Shown here: piece after piece, positions 29,101-36,517 of the stretch
Position numbering within the stretch: the stretch's first letter is position 1
Layout of the letters: each line of letters begins with the position of its first letter
Source of the DNA: Byssovorax sp.
Lineage (GTDB): Bacteria > Myxococcota_A > Polyangia > Polyangiales > Polyangiaceae
Length of the DNA: 64,000 nucleotides
Direction: 5' to 3'
Assembly (NCBI GenBank): GCA_025362495.1
Contig: JANYGI010000229.1
Coordinates: 1-64,000, forward strand
Made by a program: the position numbers and the translations under genes
The notes under the pieces: model-generated
The model's database searches: none
What the model was told of the DNA's origin: nothing
What the model saw: only the letters and a program-made list of their open reading frames with translations

Positions 29101-29311
29101 CCATTCGCTCCGCGAGCAGCTTCCAGCGGCGTCGTACTTGCGCTACCTCGTCGTCGTCGTCCGTCGCGCCGGCAAGAGCCCGCGCAACCTCCATGAGCAT
29201 GCCGGTGTCGGCGAACTTCTGCGCGGCGGACGTTCGCGCCAGCTCGTCCTGCTCGACCGCGGCGACGAGCTCCCAGCGCTTTTTGTAGGCACGAATGTCG
29301 GCGGGGTTCAC
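29093..29311 (-). CDS. Small hypothetical protein
   Basis: A 72-residue, charged, helix-rich protein (AYKKRWELVAAVEQDELA, then DDDDEVAQVRRRWKLLAER). Not recognised. The frame is supported by its GC-rich third positions and by the tight eight-base overlap with the membrane protein gene that follows. It may be a cytoplasmic partner of that protein. Confidence 0.6.
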   Translation of the reverse strand: MNPADIRAYKKRWELVAAVEQDELARTSAAQKFADTGMLMEVARALAGATDDDDEVAQVRRRWKLLAERMGV

Positions 29312-29435
29312 GCGCCGACCGTACCACGCGTGGCGATGTGGTTCACGCCTCGTATCCTGAGTGCCGCCGCTTTTCGAGCTGCGTACGGCGCCGGCTCGAC
29401 GCCCTCGAGGGTGCCAATCGAGCCGGCGGAAGCGC

Positions 29436-30332
29436 TCAGGCGCCGTCGCCGCTGGGCAGCTCGGCCTGGAGGGCGGCCAGCTCCCTGGCGGCGTCGTCGA
29501 CCTTCTTCTGCGCGAGGGCGAGAGCCTCTTGCTTCTTCGCGACCGCGGCGTCTTGCTTCGTCTTCTGGGCGCTCGCCTGCTTCTGATTCAGCTCGGTCAA
29601 GATGCCTTGATGACGGCTGAGCTTCTTCTGGAGGCGAGCCACCGTGCGCTCGACATCGCCGGTCGAGGCGGCGCGACCGCTGGTGTCGTGGAGGAAGAAC
29701 CGCTCGGCGAACCCCGCCGGCATCGTGCCCGCCGGCTGGCTGTGGGCGAGCTCGGCGAGCTTGCCATAGGTGAGCTTGCGAGATGCGTTGACCTTGTCGA
29801 CGTAGGCGGCGCGCGGGCCGCTCAGGAAGGTGTCGAGCTTCGTTTGCGCGCTCGCGAGGGCGGCGTTGGTCGCGTCGCCCTGGGCGACGAACTTGGCAGT
29901 CCGGAGGCCGAGGGCGTGGAGGGCGGGGCTTGACGTGCTCGCGAGGATCGCCGGCCAGGCGCGCATCTGGCCCAACTGGTCGCCAAGAACGGGTTTTTTG
30001 AGCTGGGTTGGACTCTTGTCGATGAAGAGCTGCTTGTAGAGCGGAGCCTGGTAGTCGCCCTTGACGTCGGCGAGCACCGCGACCTTCACCTCGTCGACCA
30101 GCGTGTTGCCGTCGTCGTCGACGAAGAGGGCGTTGGCCTCCTGCGCCTGGACAGCGTCGGTGTGCTGGGCCTGGAGGGCGCGTACGGCGGGGAGATCGGC
30201 GCGCAGCGCGGCGATCGGAGGCGCGAGCGCCGTGGTCAGCGGGCACGCGAGGGCGAAGAGGCAGGTATGAGCGAGCTCGGTGTCGATGTCGTCGAGCGGC
30301 TCGTCAGCGTCGATGGTGCGGGGAGATGCCAT
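29436..30332 (-). CDS. Hypothetical coiled-coil protein
   Basis: A 298-residue soluble protein of unknown family. The N-terminal ~70 residues are acidic then Ala/Leu rich, the middle holds LVDEVKVAVLADVKGDYQ and FLSGPRAAYVDKVNASRKL, and residues ~220-290 form a strong coiled coil (VARLQKKLSRHQGILTELNQ, KKQEALALAQKKVDDAAREL). No signal peptide is evident. ATG 30332 (MASPRTID) is taken as the start; 48 bases further upstream is another Met, but the composition there looks like an intergenic region. Confidence 0.65.
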   Translation of the reverse strand: MASPRTIDADEPLDDIDTELAHTCLFALACPLTTALAPPIAALRADLPAVRALQAQHTDAVQAQEANALFVDDDGNTLVDEVKVAVLADVKGDYQAPLYKQLFIDKSPTQLKKPVLGDQLGQMRAWPAILASTSSPALHALGLRTAKFVAQGDATNAALASAQTKLDTFLSGPRAAYVDKVNASRKLTYGKLAELAHSQPAGTMPAGFAERFFLHDTSGRAASTGDVERTVARLQKKLSRHQGILTELNQKQASAQKTKQDAAVAKKQEALALAQKKVDDAARELAALQAELPSGDGA

Positions 30333-30728
30333 GATCACCGACGCTATCGGAAGGCAAAGCGGTGGGGAAGGGTACATCTGGAAAAACCGGCGAAGCGTGG
30401 GGCGGGGAGCGGGCGAGGCCCGATGGAATTGGCAGGGGTGGGGAAGGAAGAGGGGGATCGCCGCGGGAGATCCGGCGCGGATTCTGGCGAGAGAGGGCGG
30501 AGCGCGCCGGATCCGGCGCGGATTTTGGCGGGAGGGAGGGGAGGACGGCGCGTTCACGAGGTGAATCGTCGCGGGCGAGAGCGATCTCCCCTGGGTCCGG
30601 GGCTGGATCCGGCGGGGGGAGGACGGTTCGCAGGGCGTGCCTCTCCTGGCGCGCGCGAAGGAGCGTCGAGTCATTGGCGTCTCTGCAATCGACGCGACGT
30701 GCCCGGGCCTGCGCTATATGCTCCCGGA
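30333..30728. repeat. Purine-rich intergenic stretch with a 20-bp direct repeat
   Basis: No gene is visible in these 396 bases between divergent genes. The strand is unusually G/A rich, and ATCCGGCGCGGATTYTGGCG occurs at 30470-30489 and again at 30511-30530 (41-base period, one mismatch). Each copy contains the palindrome ATCCGGCGCGGAT-like core, so it could bind a dimeric regulator; that is inference. Confidence 0.5.
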
Positions 30729-31325
30729 ATGAGCGCCGCCGCGAAGAAGCTCCCCGACAACCCCGCCACGCTGGAAGATCTCCTGGCGATCCCCGAGGCC
30801 GAGCGCCACCACGAGATCATCGACGGCGAGCTGGTCGAGAAGGGCGCCGCCACCGGCGAGCACGGCGGCACCCAGGCGGACCTCGTGGGCACGCTCCGCA
30901 ACCGGTTCAGCCGTCGCCCCGGCGGACGCTGGCCGGGCGGCTGGTGGTTCGTCACCGAGGTCGAGATCGTCTTCGCTCGCGGGCAGATCTTCCGCCCCGA
31001 CGTCTCCGGCTGGCGCCGCGAACGGGCCCCCCAGCGGCCCACCGGCACGCCCATCACATTGTTACCGGACTGGATCTGCGAGATCCTCTCGACGAATCGC
31101 AGCAACGATCTCGTCAAGAAGAAGCGCGTCTACCATCAGTGCAAGATCCCCCATTACTGGATCATCGATCCTGTCGAACAGACGCTCTCCGTGCACCGCT
31201 GGGGACCGGATGGCTACATCGAGGTTCTCGCCGCGCAGCGCGATGAGGTCGTCCGGGCCGAGCCGTTCGACGCTGTCGAGCTGAGCGTCGGTGTGCTGTT
31301 CGGAGACGACGAGCCGGACGAGTAG
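30729..31325 (+). CDS. Uma2 family endonuclease (DUF820)
   Basis: A 198-residue protein of the Uma2/DUF820 family, which has a PD-(D/E)XK nuclease-like fold. Marks are LLAIPEAERHHEIIDGELVE at the start, VTEVEIVFARGQIFRPDVSG carrying the metal-site acidic residues, ICEILSTNRSNDLVKKKRVY, and YWIIDPVEQTLSVHRW. ATG 30729 is preceded by GGA, six bases away from CCCGGA; the longer frame starting at 30162 runs through an intergenic region. The cellular role of the family is unclear. A perfect hairpin follows the stop codon. Confidence 0.9.
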   Translation: MSAAAKKLPDNPATLEDLLAIPEAERHHEIIDGELVEKGAATGEHGGTQADLVGTLRNRFSRRPGGRWPGGWWFVTEVEIVFARGQIFRPDVSGWRRERAPQRPTGTPITLLPDWICEILSTNRSNDLVKKKRVYHQCKIPHYWIIDPVEQTLSVHRWGPDGYIEVLAAQRDEVVRAEPFDAVELSVGVLFGDDEPDE

Positions 31326-31350
31326 CGAGGCGGCAATCGGGCCGCCTCGC
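31325..31350. terminator. Perfect 10-bp terminator hairpin
   Basis: GCGAGGCGGC at 31325-31334 pairs with GCCGCCTCGC at 31341-31350 with a six-base loop. It begins at the Uma2 stop codon and lies between converging reading frames, so it could act in both directions. Confidence 0.7.
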
Positions 31351-31357
31351 CCGGCGA

Positions 31358-31423
31358 TCATCCGTCGCCGTTCGGATCGATCCCCAGCTCGCGCAGACGC
31401 GCCGCCAGCCGCTCCGCGTGGCG
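31358..31423 (-). pseudogene. Fragment resembling a Uma2-type C-terminus
   Basis: Just beyond the hairpin, a minus-strand frame reads RHAERLAARLRELGIDPNGDG and a stop at 31358-31360. This resembles the charged tail that ends many Uma2/DUF820 proteins. It is preceded by no matching coding sequence, only the end of the lipoprotein gene in another frame, so it would be an orphan tail left after a deletion. The length is too short for certainty. Confidence 0.35.
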
Positions 31424-31431
31424 CCCCGTCG

Positions 31432-31995
31432 CTACGGGGAGCAGGTGTTGAGCAGCACGCTCACGTCGTTGTCCGGGGCGCTCGGGAGCTCGTTGGTCGT
31501 GACGCTGCAGGCCGCGCCGTTCTTCGCCGGAGGACGCCCGGGCTGGCCGGCTTTGCAGGTCTCGACCGAGCAGGGATCCCCGTCGTCGGCGGGCAGAGCG
31601 GCGTCGTCGGCGATCGCCGTGACGGCGCCGCTGCCATCGCACGCCGCCGTCTTGCAATCACCCGCCGTCTGGGCCGCCACCGGGGTGTTCGCCGCCGTGA
31701 ACGCGACGCCGCAAAGCCCGCTCACGCAGGTTCGCGTCTGGCACTCATCGTCGGTGCCCTCGCAGTCGGAGGGTGCTTTGCAGCCGACGCAATTGCCATC
31801 CTCGACAGGCACGCAGGCCGCACCTCCGATCCCGCTGCTGCTGCTCGTCGAGGTCGAGGTCGCGCTCCCGCCGGCGCCGCTCGCGGGCGCGCTGTCCGTG
31901 GTCCCGGGCGCGACGTCGACGCTGCCACAGCCGACGACGCCCGCGACGAGCACCGTCATCCATGTTGCCCACGCGGCCTCGACGGATTTCCTCAT
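31432..31995 (-). CDS. Cys-rich lipoprotein
   Basis: A 187-residue secreted lipoprotein: hydrophobic leader WMTVLVAGVVGC with the lipobox Cys near 23, a Ser/Thr/Gly linker (SATSTSTSSSSG), and a C-terminal domain with about ten Cys (CVGCKAPSDCEGTDDECQT, TCVSGLCG, CKTAACDGSG, CSVETCKAG). This pattern recurs in myxobacterial lipoproteins of unknown function; no catalytic motif is visible. It stands downstream of the Ser/Thr kinase gene on the same strand, 37 bases away. Confidence 0.82.
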   Translation of the reverse strand: MRKSVEAAWATWMTVLVAGVVGCGSVDVAPGTTDSAPASGAGGSATSTSTSSSSGIGGAACVPVEDGNCVGCKAPSDCEGTDDECQTRTCVSGLCGVAFTAANTPVAAQTAGDCKTAACDGSGAVTAIADDAALPADDGDPCSVETCKAGQPGRPPAKNGAACSVTTNELPSAPDNDVSVLLNTCSP

Positions 31996-32032
31996 GCTAT
32001 CCGCTTCCCCCGGGCCTGCGGCGCGGCGAGGA

Positions 32033-33664
32033 TCACCGCTGCGGCGGCTGCTGGATCTTCTTCGCGGTCGTCTTCAGCTCGAGCTTCGCGGGGACCGCGC
32101 CTTGCTGCGTCACCGCGACGTCGTCCGTGAACTGATCCGCGCCCTTCGAGAGGTGGACGCGGTGCACCGTCCCGAGGCCGCCGACGATCTCGACCATGCC
32201 GTCTTTCGCCGTGGCTTTCACGCCGTCGACCTCGACCGCGGCGTCGAGCGGGAGGATGGCGACGCGCACCGTCTTGCCCGCCGGGGCGATCACCGGCGCG
32301 GCCATCGCGGTCGCTGTCATCACCGCCGTGATGATCGGCAGCGCAGGCGTGACCGGCGCGCTGGTGATCACCGGCGCCGCCTCCTTTTGGCCCATCAACG
32401 TGTAGGCGCCGAAGGCGGCGCCGCCCCCCACGAGCAGCGTGAGCACGCCGAGCATCGCCCCGCGGCCCGCCGACGCCGCCGAGCTCACCGCGAGCTCGCC
32501 GGGGCGCGACGTGGCGACACCCTCGTTCGTCCTGGCCGCGGCCGGCGCGATCGAGAGCTCCGCGCGCGGCGGCGTCGAGGGCATGTCGCCGCGCGGCTGC
32601 GGCGCGTCGAAATCGGGCGCGGCCGTCGTGCTCGCGAGCGCGGGATCGATCGCGCCGGCGACGTGCGGCCGCGCGCTCGATCCCGATCCGAACGAGGCTC
32701 GCGTCGCGGGCGCGGCTTCCATCAGCGCGGCCTTGTGCTCGCGCATCTCGGCCGTCAGCGGCGTCAGCATCCCGGCCGTCAGGCTCGATCCATCGGGCAA
32801 GAGGGCCATCAGCGCGGCGAGCATCTCGTCGGCCGTCTGGAAGCGCTCGGCGGGCTCGAAGCGCAGCGCGCGGTGCACGATGGTGGCGATCTCGGGCGAG
32901 ACCCACGGCGCGAGCTCCTGCACCGGGCGCGGCAGCTCCGAGCAGATGGCGATGATGAGCTCACCCAGGGCCTCGATGTCCTGGTTCGGCGTGCGCCCCG
33001 TGAGGGCCTGGTAGAGCACCACGCCCATCGACCAGACGTCGGCGCGGTGATCGATGCTCTTGCTCCCGCGCGCCTGCTCCGGCGACATGTAGAGCGGCGA
33101 TCCCACCATGCTCCCCGTGCGCGTGAGGCTCTTCGAGTCGGTGATGTTCGCCTGATCCATCTTGATCTTGGCGATGCCGAAATCGAGCACCTTGACGATG
33201 AGGCCGCCGCCCGTCTCCTCCGGCCGCTCGGCGAGGAAGAGGTTCGCGGGCTTGATGTCGCGGTGGACGACGCGCGCCGCGTGCGCCTTCTCGAGGCCGA
33301 AGCACGCCTGGGCGACGATCCGCAGCGCGGCGTCGGGCGGGAGCGGCCCGACGCGCTTGAAGCACTGCGCGAGGTCCTCGCCGACGAGGTACTCCATGAC
33401 CATGAACGGCTGCCCCGAGGCCGCGTCGTTGCCGGTGTCGAAGACGCGGACGATGTGGTCCGTGTCGATCGACATCGTGGCCTTGGCCTCGCGGTGGAAG
33501 CGGCCCACGAGGGCGCGATCGCGCGACTCGTCGCCGGTGCTGATCACCTTCACGGCGACGCGGCGGCTGCTCGGGACCTCTTCGGCCTCGTAGACGGCGC
33601 CCATGCCGCCGGCCCCCATCTGGCGGATCAAGCGGTACTTGCCGTTCAGGATTTCTTCGATCAC
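32033..33664 (-). CDS. Membrane Ser/Thr protein kinase (PknB-like)
   Basis: A 543-residue eukaryotic-type kinase. The catalytic domain (about 10-285) has the Gly loop MGAGGMGAVYEA, Lys in VAVKVIS, HRDIKPANLFL, the Mg-binding DFG in VLDFGIAKIK and the APE-like MSPEQARG. A Pro/Ala-rich linker follows, then a transmembrane helix near 405-425 (AMLGVLTLLVGGGAAFGAY) and an extracytoplasmic domain of about 115 residues ending in a PEGA-like strand. It starts back-to-back with the T6SS island 98 bases away; kinases regulate T6SS in several bacteria (PpkA is the model), so a link is possible but unproved. Confidence 0.93.
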   Translation of the reverse strand: MIEEILNGKYRLIRQMGAGGMGAVYEAEEVPSSRRVAVKVISTGDESRDRALVGRFHREAKATMSIDTDHIVRVFDTGNDAASGQPFMVMEYLVGEDLAQCFKRVGPLPPDAALRIVAQACFGLEKAHAARVVHRDIKPANLFLAERPEETGGGLIVKVLDFGIAKIKMDQANITDSKSLTRTGSMVGSPLYMSPEQARGSKSIDHRADVWSMGVVLYQALTGRTPNQDIEALGELIIAICSELPRPVQELAPWVSPEIATIVHRALRFEPAERFQTADEMLAALMALLPDGSSLTAGMLTPLTAEMREHKAALMEAAPATRASFGSGSSARPHVAGAIDPALASTTAAPDFDAPQPRGDMPSTPPRAELSIAPAAARTNEGVATSRPGELAVSSAASAGRGAMLGVLTLLVGGGAAFGAYTLMGQKEAAPVITSAPVTPALPIITAVMTATAMAAPVIAPAGKTVRVAILPLDAAVEVDGVKATAKDGMVEIVGGLGTVHRVHLSKGADQFTDDVAVTQQGAVPAKLELKTTAKKIQQPPQR

Positions 33665-33762
33665 GCGGGGCGCTCACTGTAGGTGAAAGGGGCCCCTCGT
33701 CGCAACCGCGGCGCACCCCGGCCGCAGACGATCGCCCCTCGGCTGTGATAGGGCAGGGGAAC

Positions 33763-36435
33763 ATGGCAACCGGCGCCTCCCGGAAGGTCGACATCACGGC
33801 TCTCGGCCCCGCCGCCGTCGAGACGGTCCTGTGGCAAATGCAGGGTCGGCTCCACGTCACGGTCGTCGTCAAGGCCAGCTTCGCCTTCAACCTCGACGCG
33901 GCGATGAGCCGGATCGACCCGGAAGACATCCTCCGCGCCGAGGTCCACCACAACAAGAACCCGATGCGCAGCGTGCGCGCCACGGGCGATCTCGCGCCGT
34001 TTCAGCCTCTCGCCGACGTCGTGCTCACCGGCCACGCGTGCGCCCCTACCGGCACCACGGTCGAGGCGCTGTCGGTGCGCCTCGTGGTGTTCCGCGAGCG
34101 CCCGCTGATCGACAAGACGCTCTACGTCCGCGGCGACACCGCGGGCGAGGCCACGACGCCGTTCGATCGCATCCCGCTGATGTACGAGCGCGCGTTCGGC
34201 GGCATCGGCTGGGAAGAGAACCCGCTCGGCGTCGGCGCGGGCGCGGCGACCTCGGCGAAGTCTCCGAACGTGATCGATCCCGCGGAGCCGAAGCGCGTCG
34301 CGGGCTTCGGGCCGATCTCGCGCGGCTGGCCGCTGCGCAAGCGCCTGCTCGGGACGGCCGATCGCAAGGCCCTCGATCGTCCGATCGCCGAGGTGCCCGC
34401 GGGCTTCGACTGGGCCTACTTCCAGTCGGCGCCGCCCGATCAGCGCACCGAATTCCTCGTCGGGACCGAGTGGATCGTGCTCGACGGGATGAACCCCGAC
34501 TTCGCGCACATCCAGTCGTACTTGCCCTCGGCGCGCGGCGTCGCGCGGGTGTACGGCGTGGCCGACGGCGGCGCCGGGCACCTGCTCGCGCTCTCGGCCG
34601 ACACGCTGCGGATCGACGCCGACGCGCTCGTCTGCTCCGTCACCTGGCGCGGGAGCTTTCCGGTGCAAGGCGAAGACGCCCTCGCCGGCGTGCGGATCCT
34701 GGCCGGTGTCGAGAGCGTCGGTCACCCGCTCGAGTGGCCCGCGCCCGAAGCGAAGCCGCCCGAAGCGAAGCCGAGCGCGTCGATCGATCGACCGACGGCG
34801 GTGCTCGCGGCGGCCCCGCTGCTCCCCGACGGCGCCTCGACCGTGATGCTCGTCGAGGAGCCGTCGCCCGTGCGATCGCCGGCGCGATCGCCCGCGCAGA
34901 ATCGCCCCGCGCCGCCGGTGGCCATCGTCGAGGTCGAGGACGTGAGCGAGGTCAGCGAGATCAGCGGCATCCTCGAGGACGTCTCCGATCTGGCGAGCTC
35001 GGTCCACAGCGAAGAGAGCATCGATGTCCCGCCCCCGGCGCCGCGCTGGGAGGGCACGCTGGCGATCGAGCCCGAGGCCGAGCGCGCCGCGACGCGCGCG
35101 CCGGCGGTGCCGTTCCGCAAAGGCCCCTCGGCGCTCCCACCCGCGGAGACGCAGCGGATCCCGTCGCCGATCGCGGTCGACGCGGCGACGCGCCTCGGGA
35201 GCACGGTGTTCATCGACGACGAGGCCCCGCACGTCGCGCCGCGCACGCTCCCGTTCATCAAGTCGATCCCGCAGCCGGCGCCGGCGGCGGCGCGCGTCGT
35301 CGTGCCCGCGCCGCCGAAGTGGGAAGAGCCCTCCACCGCGGCCGAGCCCACGCTGGAGATCAAGCCGGTGCGCGCCGCGCGCGCGCGCCCGAGGGCCGGC
35401 TCGATCGAGCTCGTCAACGACACGGCGCTGGCGCTCGGCGCGATCCCCTGGGGCCTCACCCCGTCACGCGATTGCTTCACGATCATCGCCAAGGCCACGT
35501 GCGACCTCGTGCCCGGCGGCCCGGCCGTCCTCCGCCCCGCGGCCGATCCCCTCGAAGGCGAGCGCTTCGCCGCCATCGACGCCGGGGCCGACGGGAAATC
35601 GAGCTGCGTTTACCCGACGGATTTCGCCCTTTACAAGGTGCGCGCCGACGTGGTCCTCACCGGCCACGCCTGCGCGCCGAAGGGCGCCGTGCCGACGCTC
35701 GCGACGCGCTTCGCCTTCGGCGCCGACGGCAACTCGTTCGATCGCGGCGTGCTCGTCTCCGGTGATCGCCGCTGGGAGCCCGGTCCGGCCGCGGCGCGCG
35801 CCTCTGCGCCCGAGCCCTTCGTCCGCGTGCCGATGGTCCACGCGCGCGCGTTCGGCGGCCCGAAATGCGACGAGAACCCCGTCGGGGTAGGCTTCCCCGA
35901 TCCGATGCGCCGCGGCCCCGCGCGCCTGCCCAACCTCGAGGATCCCGGGAGCCGGCTGCGCACGCCGAAGCAGGTCGTCAAGCCGGCGTGCTTCGCGCCG
36001 ATCCCCCGCTCCTGGAAGGACCTGTGGGCCAGCCGCGGCACCCGGCGCGCCGTGTTCCCGCTCTTCCCGGAGGACCTCGACTGGACGCTGTTTCAAGCCG
36101 CGCCGCCGCCCCAGCAGCTCGCCTTCCTGCGCGGCGACGAGCCCTTCGAAATCGCCGGCCTCCGCCAGGATCACCCGGTGGTCACTGGCGCGCTCCCGGG
36201 GATCCGCGCCCGCGCGCTGGTCCTGCGTCGCGGCGAGCCCGAGGAGATCGCCTTGCGGCTCGACACCGTCGTCTTCGATCTCGACGCGATGACGATCCAG
36301 CTCGTGTGGCGCGGCGTGGCCACGGTCGCCGACGAGCGCGCGCCGGACCTCGACGCCATTCACCTGATCAGCGAGAGCGCCTCCGCCGAGCTCGCGCCGA
36401 TCGCGCGTCCCCGCGACGAGGCCTTGCGTCGGTGA
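33763..36435 (+). CDS. Double-DUF2169 T6SS protein with acidic Pro-rich linker
   Basis: An 890-residue protein with two DUF2169 domains: one near 10-325 (LIDKTLYVRGDTAG, IPLMYERAFGGIGWEENPLG, FDWAYFQSAPPDQRTEFL) and one near 550-890 (VPMVHARAFGGPKCDENPVG, LPNLEDPGSRL, DLDWTLFQAAPPPQQLAFL). About 220 disordered residues rich in Pro, Ala and acidic groups lie between. DUF2169 proteins act as adaptors or chaperones for DUF4150 PAAR-like effectors in Agrobacterium. ATG 33763 is preceded by AGGGG five bases away; an ATG 18 bases upstream is less likely. It is the first gene of the island. Confidence 0.88.
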   Translation: MATGASRKVDITALGPAAVETVLWQMQGRLHVTVVVKASFAFNLDAAMSRIDPEDILRAEVHHNKNPMRSVRATGDLAPFQPLADVVLTGHACAPTGTTVEALSVRLVVFRERPLIDKTLYVRGDTAGEATTPFDRIPLMYERAFGGIGWEENPLGVGAGAATSAKSPNVIDPAEPKRVAGFGPISRGWPLRKRLLGTADRKALDRPIAEVPAGFDWAYFQSAPPDQRTEFLVGTEWIVLDGMNPDFAHIQSYLPSARGVARVYGVADGGAGHLLALSADTLRIDADALVCSVTWRGSFPVQGEDALAGVRILAGVESVGHPLEWPAPEAKPPEAKPSASIDRPTAVLAAAPLLPDGASTVMLVEEPSPVRSPARSPAQNRPAPPVAIVEVEDVSEVSEISGILEDVSDLASSVHSEESIDVPPPAPRWEGTLAIEPEAERAATRAPAVPFRKGPSALPPAETQRIPSPIAVDAATRLGSTVFIDDEAPHVAPRTLPFIKSIPQPAPAAARVVVPAPPKWEEPSTAAEPTLEIKPVRAARARPRAGSIELVNDTALALGAIPWGLTPSRDCFTIIAKATCDLVPGGPAVLRPAADPLEGERFAAIDAGADGKSSCVYPTDFALYKVRADVVLTGHACAPKGAVPTLATRFAFGADGNSFDRGVLVSGDRRWEPGPAAARASAPEPFVRVPMVHARAFGGPKCDENPVGVGFPDPMRRGPARLPNLEDPGSRLRTPKQVVKPACFAPIPRSWKDLWASRGTRRAVFPLFPEDLDWTLFQAAPPPQQLAFLRGDEPFEIAGLRQDHPVVTGALPGIRARALVLRRGEPEEIALRLDTVVFDLDAMTIQLVWRGVATVADERAPDLDAIHLISESASAELAPIARPRDEALRR

Positions 36436-36517
36436 TCGACAAGCGGTCTGATGGCGCCTCGGGGGGCCGCGGCGGCGTCCCCTCCGGCGCGCGTCCCCGC
36501 GCAGAGGAGCCCGAGCC

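Noticed and set aside
31418-33682. 754-codon plus-strand open frame opposite the Ser/Thr kinase
   Set aside because: Antisense to intact kinase motifs; it looks like reverse-complement composition.
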